A stretch of DNA of 64,000 bases, from positions 248,001 to 312,000 of the forward strand of contig UBNV01000001.1 in the NCBI GenBank assembly GCA_900466945.1. Direction: 5' to 3'. The number at the start of each line of letters is the position of its first letter. The first letter of the stretch is position 1. This document shows, piece by piece, positions 7,902-18,906 of this stretch. Under the pieces are notes generated by a model. The model worked only from the letters and a program-made list of their open reading frames with translations. It did not search any database and was not told the DNA's origin. The position numbers and the translations under genes were made by a program. Source of the stretch: Hyphomicrobiales bacterium. Lineage in GTDB: Bacteria; Pseudomonadota; Alphaproteobacteria; Rhizobiales; Rhizobiaceae.

Positions 7902-8485
7902 GCGCGATGCTGGCAGAAAGGCCGGCGCTCGCGCCATCAACACCTGGCCCTTGCCCGGTCGTCGAAACCGAGCGCCTCGTCCTGCGTCCCCACCGGATGC
8001 AGGACGCGGATGCGATCGCCGCCTCGCTCGGTGATTTCAGCGTCGCCCGCATGTTGACGCGTGTGCCGGCCCCCTATGATCGGGAGGACGGTCGCGACTG
8101 GCTGAACATGGTGACATCAGGGTTGAAGCCCGACTGGCATCTCGCCCTCACGATCGACGGCGTGCATGTCGGCGTGGCCTCCCTGGAGCTGCGGCACGGC
8201 CTCTGGCACATCGGCTACTGGCTGAACCGCTTCTACTGGGGCCGCGGCCTGATGACGGAAGCAGTGGACGCAGCACTCGACCGCTTCTTCCAGCGGTTGC
8301 CGCAGGCCGAAATCCTCGGTGGCGCATTCGCCGACAATCCGGCCTCGCTCCGCCTGCTGGAGGCACGCGGCTTTCGGACCATTGGCGTCCGGGATGTCTT
8401 CTCCAAGGCACGCAACGCCATGGCACCGCTCGTGGAGTCACGGCTCTCGCAAGCAGACTTTGCAGCGCGCCGTCGCAAAGCATAG
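7898..8485 (+). CDS. GNAT family N-acetyltransferase (second of tandem pair)
   Basis: The 195-residue product has the same RimJ/RimL-like architecture as its upstream neighbour: VVETERLVLRPHRMQDADAIAASL at the start, IGYWLNRFYWGRGLMTEAV for acetyl-CoA binding, and NPASLRLLEARGF near the C-terminus. The frame stays open upstream to 7706. The ATG at 7898 is chosen because it sits in an ATGA overlap with the previous stop and places the conserved domain normally. The tandem probably arose by an old duplication, since the two copies share only domain-level similarity. The substrate is unknown. Confidence 0.88.
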   Translation: MSAMLAERPALAPSTPGPCPVVETERLVLRPHRMQDADAIAASLGDFSVARMLTRVPAPYDREDGRDWLNMVTSGLKPDWHLALTIDGVHVGVASLELRHGLWHIGYWLNRFYWGRGLMTEAVDAALDRFFQRLPQAEILGGAFADNPASLRLLEARGFRTIGVRDVFSKARNAMAPLVESRLSQADFAARRRKA

Positions 8486-8493
8486 CCGACAAT

Positions 8494-8518
8494 GCTCCGG
8501 GCGCTCACCGCCCGGAGC
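8494..8518. terminator. Bidirectional terminator-like hairpin between convergent genes
   Basis: GCTCCGGGCG (8494-8503) pairs with CGCCCGGAGC (8509-8518) around a five-base loop. It fills the whole 33-bp gap between the plus-strand acetyltransferase and the minus-strand phosphatase-family gene. There is no U tract, so it may protect mRNA ends rather than stop transcription outright. Confidence 0.6.
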
Positions 8519-9382
8519 TCAACCCTCCGCCAGATCGACCCAGACCGGAAAATGGTCGGAGCCGCAGGCGGAATTGTCCACCCGGCAGGCCTTCAGACGA
8601 TGGACGAGGCCTCCACTGACGAAACAATAGTCCAGATGCATGCGACGCGACCCATCTTCGCTGATCCAGCTGTAGCCCTCCGACGGGCGCGCCTTCAGGT
8701 ACGCTTCGGCATCCGTCGGATAGCCGGCCCGGGGCGCACGTCCGTAATAGGCGTCGTTCCGCCCCACCATCGCAATATATTCGGGACTTTCGGGCTGCAT
8801 GTTGAAATCACCCATAACAAGGAATTCCGCCGGCAACGGCGGATCCGTCACGGCAAATTCCACAGCCCCGGTCAACGCCCCGCCTTCGTCAAGGAAATGG
8901 CAGGCACGGTTCTTGAGAAAGTCGATCTGCGCCAGCCGCTCGTCCGGCGAAACATGGTCGAGGTGAACGGAATAGACGCGCAAGGCCCCGCCCGGTGCGT
9001 CGATGACCGTCTCCAGCGCCCCTCGCTGCAGGTTGAGCTTGTCGAAGGTCCGGTTGCGCGGCAGGAGCAGGTTCCGGCTGGCACGGATCGGATAGCGCGA
9101 CAGCACCATGTTGCCGAACTGAAAGCGCCGTTCGCGAAGGCGACCATCGATGGTCTGGTAATCGACCAGCACGTCGCAGGCCGGACCGAAGGCTGCAAAA
9201 TAGTCGGGAAAGAGCGCGGAAAAGGTCTCCACCAGATCGGCATAGTCATTCCGGCTATAGCCACGGGTGACCTCCTGGAGCGCGATCACATCCGCGTCGC
9301 GCATGCTCTCGGCTATACGGTCAGGGTCGAAACGCCCGTCCTGCCCGATACCATACTGGATGTTGTAGCTCACGAACTTCAC
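8519..9382 (-). CDS. Endonuclease/exonuclease/phosphatase family protein
   Basis: The 287-residue protein has the full set of metal-dependent EEP-fold motifs: SYNIQYG at the N-terminus, ADVIALQEV near residue 30, VMGDFNMQP near residue 192, and CGSDHFPVWVDL at the C-terminus. Such proteins hydrolyse phosphodiester or phosphoester bonds in nucleic acids, inositol phosphates or sphingolipids. No signal peptide is present, so it is probably cytoplasmic. It is transcribed divergently from obgE (gap 86 bp) and convergently with the acetyltransferases. The exact substrate is unknown. Confidence 0.88.
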   Translation of the reverse strand: MKFVSYNIQYGIGQDGRFDPDRIAESMRDADVIALQEVTRGYSRNDYADLVETFSALFPDYFAAFGPACDVLVDYQTIDGRLRERRFQFGNMVLSRYPIRASRNLLLPRNRTFDKLNLQRGALETVIDAPGGALRVYSVHLDHVSPDERLAQIDFLKNRACHFLDEGGALTGAVEFAVTDPPLPAEFLVMGDFNMQPESPEYIAMVGRNDAYYGRAPRAGYPTDAEAYLKARPSEGYSWISEDGSRRMHLDYCFVSGGLVHRLKACRVDNSACGSDHFPVWVDLAEG

Positions 9383-9405
9383 GATAAACTTTGACCTCCG
9401 CTTAA

Positions 9406-10556
<1,151 letters not shown>

Positions 10557-10557
<1 letters not shown>

Positions 10558-11732
10558 TGGGAACCAGGCTCCGTTCGCTCTCCCGCGTCAAGCGTGTCGT
10601 CATCAAGATCGGCTCCGCTCTGCTGGTCGATCGGGGCTCCGGTATTCGTAAGGAGTGGCTCGATGCGATCTGTGACGATATTGCAGCCCTGAAGGCGCGC
10701 GGCACGGATGTGCTCGTCGTATCCTCCGGTGCCATCGCGCTCGGCCGCACCGTGCTCGACATGCCCTCAGGCGCCCTTAAGCTCGAAGAAAGCCAGGCCT
10801 GTGCCGCAGTCGGCCAGATCGCGCTCGCCCGGCATTGGTCGGAGAGCCTCTCACGCCACCAGATTGTCGCCGGCCAGGTCCTCCTGACGCTGGGCGATAC
10901 GGAAGAACGCCGACGTTATCTGAACGCACGCGCAACCCTCAACCAACTGCTCAAGATCGGCGCTGTGCCGATCATCAACGAGAACGATACGGTCGCGACG
11001 ACCGAGATTCGCTACGGCGACAACGATCGTCTGGCCGCCCGCGTCGCCACGATGGCAGGCGCCGACCTGCTCGTTCTGCTATCGGACATTGACGGCCTTT
11101 ACACCGCCCCGCCGCATCTCGATTCAAAGGCCCTGTTCCTCGAAACGATCGAGGAGATCACACCAGCAATCGAGGCCATGGCCGGTGGTGCCGCCTCGGA
11201 ACTATCGCGCGGCGGCATGCGCACCAAGATCGACGCTGGCAAGATCGCCACCAGCGCCGGCTGCGCCATGATCATCGCCTCCGGCAAGACGATGAACCCG
11301 CTCTCGGCCATCGAAAACGGCGCGCGTCACTCCTGGTTTGCCGCATCCAAGTCTCCGGTCACGGCGCGCAAGACCTGGATCGCCGGCCAGCTTCAGCCTG
11401 CAGGGACCGTGCAAGTCGACAATGGAGCCGAAGGCGCACTTCGCTCCGGCAAAAGCCTGTTGCCGGCCGGTGTCCGATCCGTATCCGGTGCCTTCCATCG
11501 CGGCGACACCGTTTCCATCGTTACGACCGAGGGGCGCGAGATTGCTCGTGGCCTCGCGGGTTACGACGCAGACGAAGCGCGACGGATCTGCGGTCGCAAA
11601 TCCAACGAAATCGAGAAAATCCTCGGTTATGCAGGCCGCGCCGCCATGATCCATCGAGACGACCTCGTGATGACCGAACTCGGACAGCGGGATGCCGCAG
11701 CCGCAGACCGGAAGGATGCAGCCCATGCTTGA
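10557..11732 (+). CDS. proB: Glutamate 5-kinase
   Basis: The 391-residue enzyme catalyses the first step of proline synthesis, ATP-dependent phosphorylation of glutamate. The amino-acid-kinase domain shows [23 protein letters not shown] and [20 protein letters not shown]. The C-terminal PUA domain (from about residue 280) includes [17 protein letters not shown]. Proline feedback is normal for this family. It starts within the obgE stop and overlaps proA by 8 bp, so the two proline genes are co-translated. Confidence 0.97.
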
Positions 11733-13008
11733 TACCGTGTCGAACCAGAATTCCGTCGAAGGCCTGATGCTGGATATAGGTCGACGCGCCCGCGCGGCCG
11801 CACGACCGCTGGCCATCGCCTCGACCGAAGCCAAGAACAAGGCGCTCCTGGCCATGGCCGATGCGCTCACTTCCGCCGAAGCAGACATCCTTGCCGCCAA
11901 TGCGATCGACCTGAAAAATGCTGCAGAGGCAGGCGTCGCCGCCTCCTTTATCGACCGCCTGACCCTGAATTCCGCCCGCGTCGCAGCCATCGCCCAGTCG
12001 ATGCGCGAGATTGCTGAATTGTCGGATCCCGTCGGCACCGTGATCACAGAGTGGGACCGCCCGAACGGGCTCCATATAGAACGCGTCCGCACCCCTCTGG
12101 GCGTGATCGGCGTCATCTATGAGAGCCGACCGAACGTGACGGCCGATGCCGGTGCGCTGTGCCTCAAGGCCGGCAATGCCGTCATCCTGCGCGGCGGCTC
12201 CGATTCCGCCAATTCTTCGCGTCTCATTCATGCCTGCCTGGTCAAGGGCCTCGTTGCGGCCGGCCTGCCCGCCGATGCGATCCAGCTCGTGCCGACCACC
12301 GATCGAGCCGCTGTGGGGGCGCTTCTTTCCGGGCTTGACGGATCGGTTGACGTGATTGTTCCGCGTGGCGGCAAGAGCCTCGTTGCGCGTGTCCAGCAGG
12401 AAGCCCGCGTGCCGGTCTTCGCCCATCTCGAAGGCCTGTGCCATGTCTATGTCGACGGCTCGGCCGATCTCGACATGGCGAAGAAGATTGTCGTCAACGC
12501 CAAGATGCGGCGGACCGGCATCTGCGGCTCGGCCGAAACCCTGCTCGTCGACAGCGCCGCAATCGCCACGCATCTGCAGCCGCTGATCGAGGCGCTGACG
12601 GAGGCCGGCTGCGAAGTCCGAGCCTCGGCGATCGTGCTGCGCATCATTCCAGGCCTCAAGGCAGCGACCGACGAGGACTGGCGCACTGAATATCTCGACG
12701 CGATCATTTCCGTTGCCGTGGTCGACGGAATAACCGGCGCGATCGATCATATAGCCCGCTATTCGTCAAACCACACGGAAGCGGTGATTGCCGAAGATCC
12801 AGACGTCGTCGAGCGCTTCTTCAACGAAATCGATTCGGCCATCCTGCTGCACAACGCCTCGACGCAATTCGCAGACGGTGGCGAGTTCGGCATGGGCGGC
12901 GAAATCGGCATTGCCACCGGCAAGATGCATGCCCGCGGGCCTGTGGGCGTAGAGCAGCTGACCTCTTTCAAATATCGCGTCCGCGGCAACGGCCAGGTCC
13001 GTCCCTGA
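11725..13008 (+). CDS. proA: Gamma-glutamyl phosphate reductase
   Basis: The 427-residue NADPH-dependent reductase turns glutamyl 5-phosphate into glutamate semialdehyde, the second step of proline synthesis. Family motifs include [21 protein letters not shown], the catalytic-cysteine region [13 protein letters not shown], and [21 protein letters not shown] near the C-terminus. GAAGGA at 11711-11716 is well placed for the ATG at 11725; another in-frame ATG is at 11716. It overlaps proB and is followed one base later by nadD. Confidence 0.97.
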   Translation: MLDTVSNQNSVEGLMLDIGRRARAAARPLAIASTEAKNKALLAMADALTSAEADILAANAIDLKNAAEAGVAASFIDRLTLNSARVAAIAQSMREIAELSDPVGTVITEWDRPNGLHIERVRTPLGVIGVIYESRPNVTADAGALCLKAGNAVILRGGSDSANSSRLIHACLVKGLVAAGLPADAIQLVPTTDRAAVGALLSGLDGSVDVIVPRGGKSLVARVQQEARVPVFAHLEGLCHVYVDGSADLDMAKKIVVNAKMRRTGICGSAETLLVDSAAIATHLQPLIEALTEAGCEVRASAIVLRIIPGLKAATDEDWRTEYLDAIISVAVVDGITGAIDHIARYSSNHTEAVIAEDPDVVERFFNEIDSAILLHNASTQFADGGEFGMGGEIGIATGKMHARGPVGVEQLTSFKYRVRGNGQVRP

Positions 13009-13009
13009 C

Positions 13010-13636
13010 GTGGCGGAAGCGTCACTCGCCCATCGCCATACCGTGATGCCACATGTCGAACGCGGCATGGTGGTCGGCCTCTTCGGCGGCTCCTTCAACC
13101 CGCCTCATCCGGGACACCTGCTTGTGGCCGAGATCGCCCTGCGGCGCCTGGGCCTCGACCAGCTGTGGTGGCTGGTGACACCCGGCAATCCGCTGAAGAA
13201 CCAGAAGGAGCTGGCACCGCTTGCCGAACGCCTCGCCGCCTGCGAAGCGCTGGCTGGAGATCCACGGATCAAGGTATCGGCATTCGAGAGGACGCTGGGC
13301 ACGAGTTATACGGCCCGAACACTGGAGTTCATTCGCTCCCGCAATCCCCATGTGCACTTCATCTGGATCATGGGCGCCGACAATCTGGCCGGTTTCCATC
13401 GCTGGCAACGCTGGCAGAAGATCGCGACGACCTTTCCGATCGCCGTCATCGACCGCCCCGGCTCGACGCTCGCCTATCTCTCGTCGAAGATGGCGCGCAC
13501 ATTCGATTTCGCGCGGGTCGATGAGGAAGATGCCGGTGTGCTCTGGCAGAAGCGGGCACCGGCCTGGACCTTCATCCACGGGCCGCGCTCGACGCTGAGC
13601 TCGTCTGCCCTCCGGGCCGCAGCGAACAGACCCTGA
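13010..13636 (+). CDS. nadD: Nicotinate-nucleotide adenylyltransferase
   Basis: The 208-residue enzyme makes nicotinate adenine dinucleotide from nicotinate mononucleotide and ATP in NAD synthesis. The nucleotidyltransferase signature GLFGGSFNPPHPGH carries the HxGH motif, and TLSSSALR near the C-terminus corresponds to the ISSTxIR motif. The GTG at 13010 sits one base after the proA stop. An ATG at 13046 would give a compact start just before the catalytic motif, so the first twelve residues are uncertain. Its place between proA and rsfS is the usual alphaproteobacterial order. Confidence 0.94.
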   Translation: MAEASLAHRHTVMPHVERGMVVGLFGGSFNPPHPGHLLVAEIALRRLGLDQLWWLVTPGNPLKNQKELAPLAERLAACEALAGDPRIKVSAFERTLGTSYTARTLEFIRSRNPHVHFIWIMGADNLAGFHRWQRWQKIATTFPIAVIDRPGSTLAYLSSKMARTFDFARVDEEDAGVLWQKRAPAWTFIHGPRSTLSSSALRAAANRP

Positions 13637-13747
13637 TCGCGAACAGTTTGAATGAGCCGCAACAACCGTGTCTTGAAAGATTCGTGGATCGATGCCACCT
13701 TTTAGCTGCGATCCGAGTTATGAGAATCGCAGACGTGCTGTTCTGTT

Positions 13748-14179
13748 TTGCCAAGGAAAGGACGAACTCTGACAACAGTACACACCAAGGGACGCGCTTC
13801 CCGCGCTATCCCGAAGAGCATGGAACGTGGCGCCGATGCTGCAGCCCGTGCGCTTGAGCTGGTCCTCGCAAGCCTCGAGGACTCGAAGGCAGAAGACATC
13901 GTCTCCATCGACATTGCCGGAAAATCGGCGCTGGGCGACTACATGGTGGTCGTATCCGGACGCTCGAACCGTCATGTCTCGGCGATCAGCGAACACCTCA
14001 TTTCCGACTTGAAGGACGAAGGCATGGGCTCCGCCCGCGTCGAAGGCCTGGAGAACGGCGACTGGGTGCTGATCGACACGGGAGACATCATCGTGCATGT
14101 GTTCCGTCCCGAAATCCGCGAGGTCTACAACCTGGAAAGGATGTGGGCCACTCCGGACATCGAGGATCGCCTGCACTGA
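13748..14179 (+). CDS. rsfS: Ribosome silencing factor RsfS
   Basis: The product (up to 143 residues) belongs to the RsfS/Iojap family that binds L14 and blocks subunit joining under starvation. The core DIVSIDIAGKSALGDYMVVVSGRSNRHVSAISEHL is diagnostic, as is the ending VHVFRPEIREVYNLERMW. The start is unclear. The span given begins with a TTG. The best ribosome-binding site (AAGGAAAGGA, 13753-13762) sits 6 bp before a CTG at 13769, and an ATG at 13820 would still keep the full conserved domain. The gene lies between nadD and rlmH, a classic arrangement. Confidence 0.93.
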   Translation: MPRKGRTLTTVHTKGRASRAIPKSMERGADAAARALELVLASLEDSKAEDIVSIDIAGKSALGDYMVVVSGRSNRHVSAISEHLISDLKDEGMGSARVEGLENGDWVLIDTGDIIVHVFRPEIREVYNLERMWATPDIEDRLH

Positions 14180-14282
14180 AAACGGCCGGCCGTCCGTCGG
14201 ACGGTCCCGAAGCCGGATTGACACGGCGGGGCTCTTCCTGCCGATAGAGATGGTTTTGTGACCTGAAAATGGGACTGCCCGC

Positions 14283-14765
14283 ATGAAAATTGGCATCTAT
14301 GCCGTTGGCCGGCTGAAAGCCGGACCAGAGAAGGAACTTGCGTCCCGCTATCTGGACCGCTTCGCCAAGGCCGGACCGCAATGCGGCCTCGAATTCACAC
14401 GCTCAGTGGAGCTGAATGAAAGCCGCGCCGGCAATGCCGACACGAGAAAGCGCGAGGAAGCCCAGGAGCTTTCCCGCCAGATCCCCGACGGCGCGCTCAT
14501 CGTGGTCCTCGACGAGCGCGGCAAAGCGTTCGACAGCGCCGAGTTTGCGAAATTCGTCGGCGACGCTGCCGACAACGGCCAGCGCGACATGGCCTTCGTC
14601 ATCGGCGGTGCCGATGGTATTGATCCCGACCTCAGAGATCGCGCCCGTCTCGTCCTCAATCTCGGCAAGCTCACCTGGCCGCACCAGCTCGTGCGCATCC
14701 TCATCGCCGAGCAGCTTTATCGCGCCGTGACCATCCTGACGGGGCACCCGTATCACCGCGTTTGA
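14283..14765 (+). CDS. rlmH: 23S rRNA (pseudouridine-1915-N3) methyltransferase RlmH
   Basis: The 160-residue SPOUT-class methyltransferase modifies pseudouridine 1915 in helix 69 of 23S rRNA on assembled ribosomes. Visible motifs are MKIGIYAVGRLK at the start, LDERGKAFDSAEFA, the SAM-binding FVIGGADGID, and the knotted C-terminus LTWPHQLVRILIAEQLYRA ending in HPYHRV. Length matches the family (about 155-160). It follows rsfS after about 100 bp, and the two form a ribosome-maturation pair. Confidence 0.96.
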   Translation: MKIGIYAVGRLKAGPEKELASRYLDRFAKAGPQCGLEFTRSVELNESRAGNADTRKREEAQELSRQIPDGALIVVLDERGKAFDSAEFAKFVGDAADNGQRDMAFVIGGADGIDPDLRDRARLVLNLGKLTWPHQLVRILIAEQLYRAVTILTGHPYHRV

Positions 14766-14897
14766 GCCGAAGATGCCGATCCGCAAGGCAGTGCTTTGCC
14801 TTGTGCGCAAATCAGCGTATTTTCGCGGCCGAACCGGATAGAGCCCTTGCCAATTGTCGCCAGAGATACAGAAGCCGTCATTGAAGGGCGCCGCCAC

Positions 14898-16325
14898 ATG
14901 GCCGGCTTGGCGATAGCTTGCTTGATCGGCAGCCTCCTGGCTTCGGCTTCGCCGATTTCAACCCGAGCCCAGCAGACCCCGGCACCAGCCTCTGGCACGA
15001 CAACGGGATCGTTGCCGACGACGGTGGCACAGACCGGCGACCGTGTGGTCGCGGAGCCGGCGCCAGATCCGGCGCTCGATCTGCGCTCCAAACGCGATCA
15101 GGTCAGCGCCGAACTGCAGGCCATCGCGTCCAGCATGAAGTTGTCGGAAGAAAAGACGACAGAACTGCAGAAAAGCATCGACGAGCTCGAGAAGACCTCG
15201 GAAAGCCTGAAGACGGCCCTGATCGAGTCCGCCCAGCGTCGCAAGGATATCGAGAAGCAGATCAGCGAAGGCGAGAAGCGTCTGGCTGACATAGGCCTGC
15301 GTGAGGACAATATCCGAGCCTCGTTCCGAGAACGTCGGTCGATGCTGGCTGAGGTTCTGGCAGCCCTCCAGCGCATGGGACGGAACCCGCCGCCCGCCCT
15401 TCTCGTCAGCCCCGAGGATGCCTTGGGCTCCGTGCGAACCGCGATCCTGCTCGGCGCAGTCGTACCCGGGATCCGCCACGAGACGGACAAGTTGGCCGCT
15501 GATCTCGAAGAGTTGATCGCGCTCCGCGACGCAGGAAAAAAGGAAATGGATGGCATGGTTGCCGCCATTGCTAACCGTCAAGAAGAAGAGCGGCGGATGG
15601 ACTTGCTGGTGGCGGAAAACGAGAGGCTCGCTCGCACCAACTCCCTCCAGCTTCAGGCCGAACGTAAGCAATCAGAGGCACTTGCCGAGCGTGCGACGAC
15701 GATGGAAGCGCTCATCCGTTCGCTCGAAAACGAGATCACCTCGGTCCGTCAGGCGGCCGACCTTGCCCGGGCCGAAGAGGAAAAACGAAGCCAGATGAGC
15801 GAGGAGCAGCGGGCCCGCGCCCTGGAGCTTGCGCAGTCTGGACTGCCCGATAAAAACCGCATTGCGCCAGCATATCCGTTTAATGATCTGAAGCAGAAAT
15901 TGGAATTGCCGGTTGCCGGCGAAACCCTGCGTCAGTTCGGTGATCCGGACGGAACAGGCCACCAGGCTCAGGGCGTCGTTATTGCCTCACAGCCCGGCGC
16001 GCTCGTGACCGCACCGGCGGATGCATGGGTGGTGTTTGCTGGAAATTTCCGAAGCTACGGCCAGATGATCATTCTGAACACGGGCGACGGCTATCACATG
16101 GTACTGTCCGGCATGGACCGGATCAGCACCAGTCAAGGTAAGTTCGTGCTCTCCGGGGAGCCTCTGGCGACCATGGGTGAGAAAAGAGTGGCGAGCGCCA
16201 TCGCTTTGGCGCTGGAAACCGATCGGCCAACACTTTACATTGAACTTCGGAAAGACGGTAAACCGGTTGATTCCAGTCCTTGGTGGGCCGGAGGCGATTC
16301 TGGAAAGGCACAGAATGATACGTAG
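14898..16325 (+). CDS. EnvC-like murein hydrolase activator (degenerate M23 domain)
   Basis: The protein of about 475 residues has a hydrophobic signal segment (MAGLAIACLIGSLLASAS), a long charged coiled coil (roughly residues 50-310) and a C-terminal LytM/M23-like domain. Two features suggest the zinc site is lost: the GHQAQGVV segment lacks the H-x3-D ligand pair, and YHMVLSGMDRI replaces the usual HxH. That fits an EnvC-type activator of cell-wall amidases in septum splitting, acting in the periplasm. GAAGGG (14884-14889) supports the ATG at 14898; the frame is open to a TTG at 14796. It overlaps ctpA by 11 bp, so both are probably made together. Confidence 0.85.
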   Translation: MAGLAIACLIGSLLASASPISTRAQQTPAPASGTTTGSLPTTVAQTGDRVVAEPAPDPALDLRSKRDQVSAELQAIASSMKLSEEKTTELQKSIDELEKTSESLKTALIESAQRRKDIEKQISEGEKRLADIGLREDNIRASFRERRSMLAEVLAALQRMGRNPPPALLVSPEDALGSVRTAILLGAVVPGIRHETDKLAADLEELIALRDAGKKEMDGMVAAIANRQEEERRMDLLVAENERLARTNSLQLQAERKQSEALAERATTMEALIRSLENEITSVRQAADLARAEEEKRSQMSEEQRARALELAQSGLPDKNRIAPAYPFNDLKQKLELPVAGETLRQFGDPDGTGHQAQGVVIASQPGALVTAPADAWVVFAGNFRSYGQMIILNTGDGYHMVLSGMDRISTSQGKFVLSGEPLATMGEKRVASAIALALETDRPTLYIELRKDGKPVDSSPWWAGGDSGKAQNDT

Positions 16326-17634
16326 GGTCTCTCTTCTCCTCGTCGGCGCACTGATGGGCGCCACCGCGATGAGCGTCATCTATTCCGCAGGCGTTCCGGC
16401 TCAAGCCGCTGGCAACTCCACATATAGGGAACTCTCGATCTTCGGAGACGTCTTCGAGCGCATTCGTGCGCAATACGTCACCCCGCCGGACGAGAACAAG
16501 CTGGTCGAAAGCGCCATCAACGGCATGCTGACCTCGCTCGACCCGCATTCTGTCTACATGAACGCCAAGGACGCGGCGGACATGCAGACGCAGACACGCG
16601 GTGAATTCGGCGGCATCGGCATCGAAGTCACCATGGAAGAGGAACTCGTCAAGGTCATCACACCGATCGACGACACGCCCGGCGCCAAGGCCGGGATCCT
16701 CGCAGGCGACTTCATCTCTGAGATCAACGGCGAATCCGTTCGCGGCCTCAAGCTTGAGGAAGCCGTCGAGAAGATGCGCGGCGCGGTCAACACCCCCATC
16801 AAGCTGACCATCCTCCGCGAGGGTGCTGACAAGCCGATCGAGCTGAGCGTCACCCGCGAGATCATCCCGATCCGCGCCGTCAAGTCCCGCGTCGAAGGTG
16901 ACGTCGGCTATCTCCGCGTCATCTCCTTCACCGAGAAGACCTATGACGATCTGGAAGCCGCGATCGAAAAGATCAAGAAGGAGCTGCCGGGCGACAAACT
17001 GAAGGGCTATGTCCTCGACCTGCGCCTCAATCCGGGCGGCCTTCTCGATCAGGCGATCTATGTCTCGGACGCCTTCCTGGAGCGTGGCGAAGTGGTTTCG
17101 ACCCGCTCGCGCGATCCGCAGGACACCCGCCGCTTCAACGCGACGGCCGGTGACCTGACCGATGGCAAGCCCGTCATCGTACTCGTCAATGGCGGCTCCG
17201 CTTCGGCTTCGGAAATCGTCGCTGGCGCCTTGCAGGATCTGAAGCGCGCAACGGTGCTCGGCACCCGCTCCTTCGGCAAGGGCTCGGTTCAGACGATCAT
17301 CCCGATGGGCGAAAAGGGCGCGCTGCGCCTGACAACGGCGCTCTACTACACGCCATCAGGCAAATCGATCCAGGGCACCGGCATCGAGCCTGACATCAAG
17401 GTAGATCAGCCGCTTCCGGAAGAGCTTCAGGGCAAGGTCCGGACCGAAGGCGAATCCTCTTTGCCTGGCCACATCAAGGGTCAGGACGAAGGCGAGGAAG
17501 GCTCGGGCTCTGTTGCTTACGTGCCGCCGGAAGCTAAGGACGACGTCCAGCTCAACTACGCGCTCGATCTGCTGCGCGGCGTGAAGAACGATCCGGCCTT
17601 CCCGGCCGATCCTCAGAAGGCATCGCTTCAGTAA
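16315..17634 (+). CDS. ctpA: C-terminal processing peptidase, S41 family
   Basis: The 439-residue protease has a signal peptide (MIRRVSLLLVGALMGATAM), a PDZ domain (about residues 95-165, GGIGIEVTMEEELVKVI) and the S41 core. The catalytic serine lies in NGGSASASEIV and the lysine in RSFGKGSVQT. Such periplasmic proteases trim the C-termini of exported proteins and, in some bacteria, control murein hydrolases. The frame extends upstream to 16177, but the ATG at 16315 begins the signal peptide and overlaps the EnvC-like gene by 11 bp. A strong hairpin follows the stop. Confidence 0.93.
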   Translation: MIRRVSLLLVGALMGATAMSVIYSAGVPAQAAGNSTYRELSIFGDVFERIRAQYVTPPDENKLVESAINGMLTSLDPHSVYMNAKDAADMQTQTRGEFGGIGIEVTMEEELVKVITPIDDTPGAKAGILAGDFISEINGESVRGLKLEEAVEKMRGAVNTPIKLTILREGADKPIELSVTREIIPIRAVKSRVEGDVGYLRVISFTEKTYDDLEAAIEKIKKELPGDKLKGYVLDLRLNPGGLLDQAIYVSDAFLERGEVVSTRSRDPQDTRRFNATAGDLTDGKPVIVLVNGGSASASEIVAGALQDLKRATVLGTRSFGKGSVQTIIPMGEKGALRLTTALYYTPSGKSIQGTGIEPDIKVDQPLPEELQGKVRTEGESSLPGHIKGQDEGEEGSGSVAYVPPEAKDDVQLNYALDLLRGVKNDPAFPADPQKASLQ

Positions 17635-17645
17635 ACGTTTGAATC

Positions 17646-17678
17646 GGCCGCCCGCGTATCTAGGATACGCGGGCGGCC
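17646..17678 (+). terminator. Terminator hairpin after ctpA
   Basis: A perfect 15-bp stem (GGCCGCCCGCGTATC at 17646-17660 with its complement at 17664-17678) has a three-base loop and begins 11 bp after the ctpA stop. The following bases (TCTTCG) are only partly T-rich, so it may be leaky and allow read-through into the next gene. Confidence 0.72.
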
Positions 17679-17717
17679 TCTTCGTATCTGGGCTACCGGC
17701 ATCACTGGAAGTTTCGC

Positions 17718-18899
17718 ATGGACCTGCATGCACCGCTCGGTCAGGAGCGAAAGGGCAAGAGCCGGGGCAAGGCGCGCCTCCGCCTGTCCACCGTGTCATC
17801 CGTGTTCGCCGTACTTGCCCTGTCTGGCCTGTCTGCCTGGACAGCACTTTCGCCGGTGGCACTTCGCACCGAACCACCGATCAGCCAGACCCCGGCGCCC
17901 CCGGATGCAAGCGAGGTTGCCGAAATCGAGACGGGCCGCACCCCGACGGAAGCTCCATCCGGCATCGCGACGAGCGGCCCGAACGATGGTGCCGTTATCC
18001 GCCGCACCACCACGGCCGATGGCAATGTCGTCACCACCTTCAGCCCCAATGCCCGTCAGGGTCCGGTCGTCATAGGGTCCAGCCCCACCCAGGACCCCCG
18101 TCTGGCTGGACAGCCCAACGAGGACCTGATCGAAATGACGGATGCCGGGGGACTTCCGGCTGTCTCTGCCTCCGGTCTGCGCCCCGTCGACTTTTACGCC
18201 CGTCCGTGGTCCGGCGCACGCGGCACGCGGATCGCGATCGTCATCGGTGGCATCGGCCTCAGCCAGACCGGCAGTCAGAAAGCCGTGCAGGACCTGCCTG
18301 AAGACATCACGCTTGCCTTCGCCGCAACCGGCAACAGCCTGCAACGCTGGATGCAGGAAGCCCGGCGCAAGGGGCACGAAATCGTCCTTCAGGTGCCGAT
18401 GGAACCCTTCGATTATCCGGCAAGCGATCCCGGTCGCGGCACACTGCTCGCCGAAAAATCCGTCGCCACCAATATTGCCAATCTCCACCAGGCCATGGCC
18501 CAGATCACCAATTACACCGGCATTATGAACTACATGGGCGCGCGCTTCCTGGCCGATGACAAGGCTATGGACCCTGTCATGCGCGACATCGGCAAGCGCG
18601 GTCTGTTGTTCCTGGACGATGGATCCACTGCACGCTCTCTTTCCGGCGATTTCGCAAAGGCGATCGGTTTTCCGCACGCCTATGCCGACGTCATGATCGA
18701 TGCGCAGGTCGATCGCCAGGCGATCCTCGCGAAGCTCGATGAACTGGAACGCATCGCCCGGCGCAACGGCCAGGCGATCGGCGTAGGCGCTGCCTTCGAC
18801 GAAACGATCGCAGCCGTTGCAGAGTGGCGCAACGAAGCCGTCGCCCGAGGCATCGAATTCGTCGGTGTTTCTGCACTCGCCAATGAAAACAGACCTTGA
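17718..18899 (+). CDS. Divergent polysaccharide deacetylase family protein
   Basis: The 393-residue protein has a positively charged N-terminus, one membrane or signal segment (about residues 25-47, [19 protein letters not shown]), a Pro/Thr-rich linker, and a C-terminal divergent polysaccharide deacetylase domain starting near residue 170. Family features include [34 protein letters not shown] and [16 protein letters not shown]. It is probably periplasmic and acts on cell-wall or surface glycans, but activity has not been shown for most of the family. It sits between ctpA and rppH, as in many rhizobia. Confidence 0.88.
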   Translation: MDLHAPLGQERKGKSRGKARLRLSTVSSVFAVLALSGLSAWTALSPVALRTEPPISQTPAPPDASEVAEIETGRTPTEAPSGIATSGPNDGAVIRRTTTADGNVVTTFSPNARQGPVVIGSSPTQDPRLAGQPNEDLIEMTDAGGLPAVSASGLRPVDFYARPWSGARGTRIAIVIGGIGLSQTGSQKAVQDLPEDITLAFAATGNSLQRWMQEARRKGHEIVLQVPMEPFDYPASDPGRGTLLAEKSVATNIANLHQAMAQITNYTGIMNYMGARFLADDKAMDPVMRDIGKRGLLFLDDGSTARSLSGDFAKAIGFPHAYADVMIDAQVDRQAILAKLDELERIARRNGQAIGVGAAFDETIAAVAEWRNEAVARGIEFVGVSALANENRP

Positions 18900-18906
18900 G
18901 GATATC

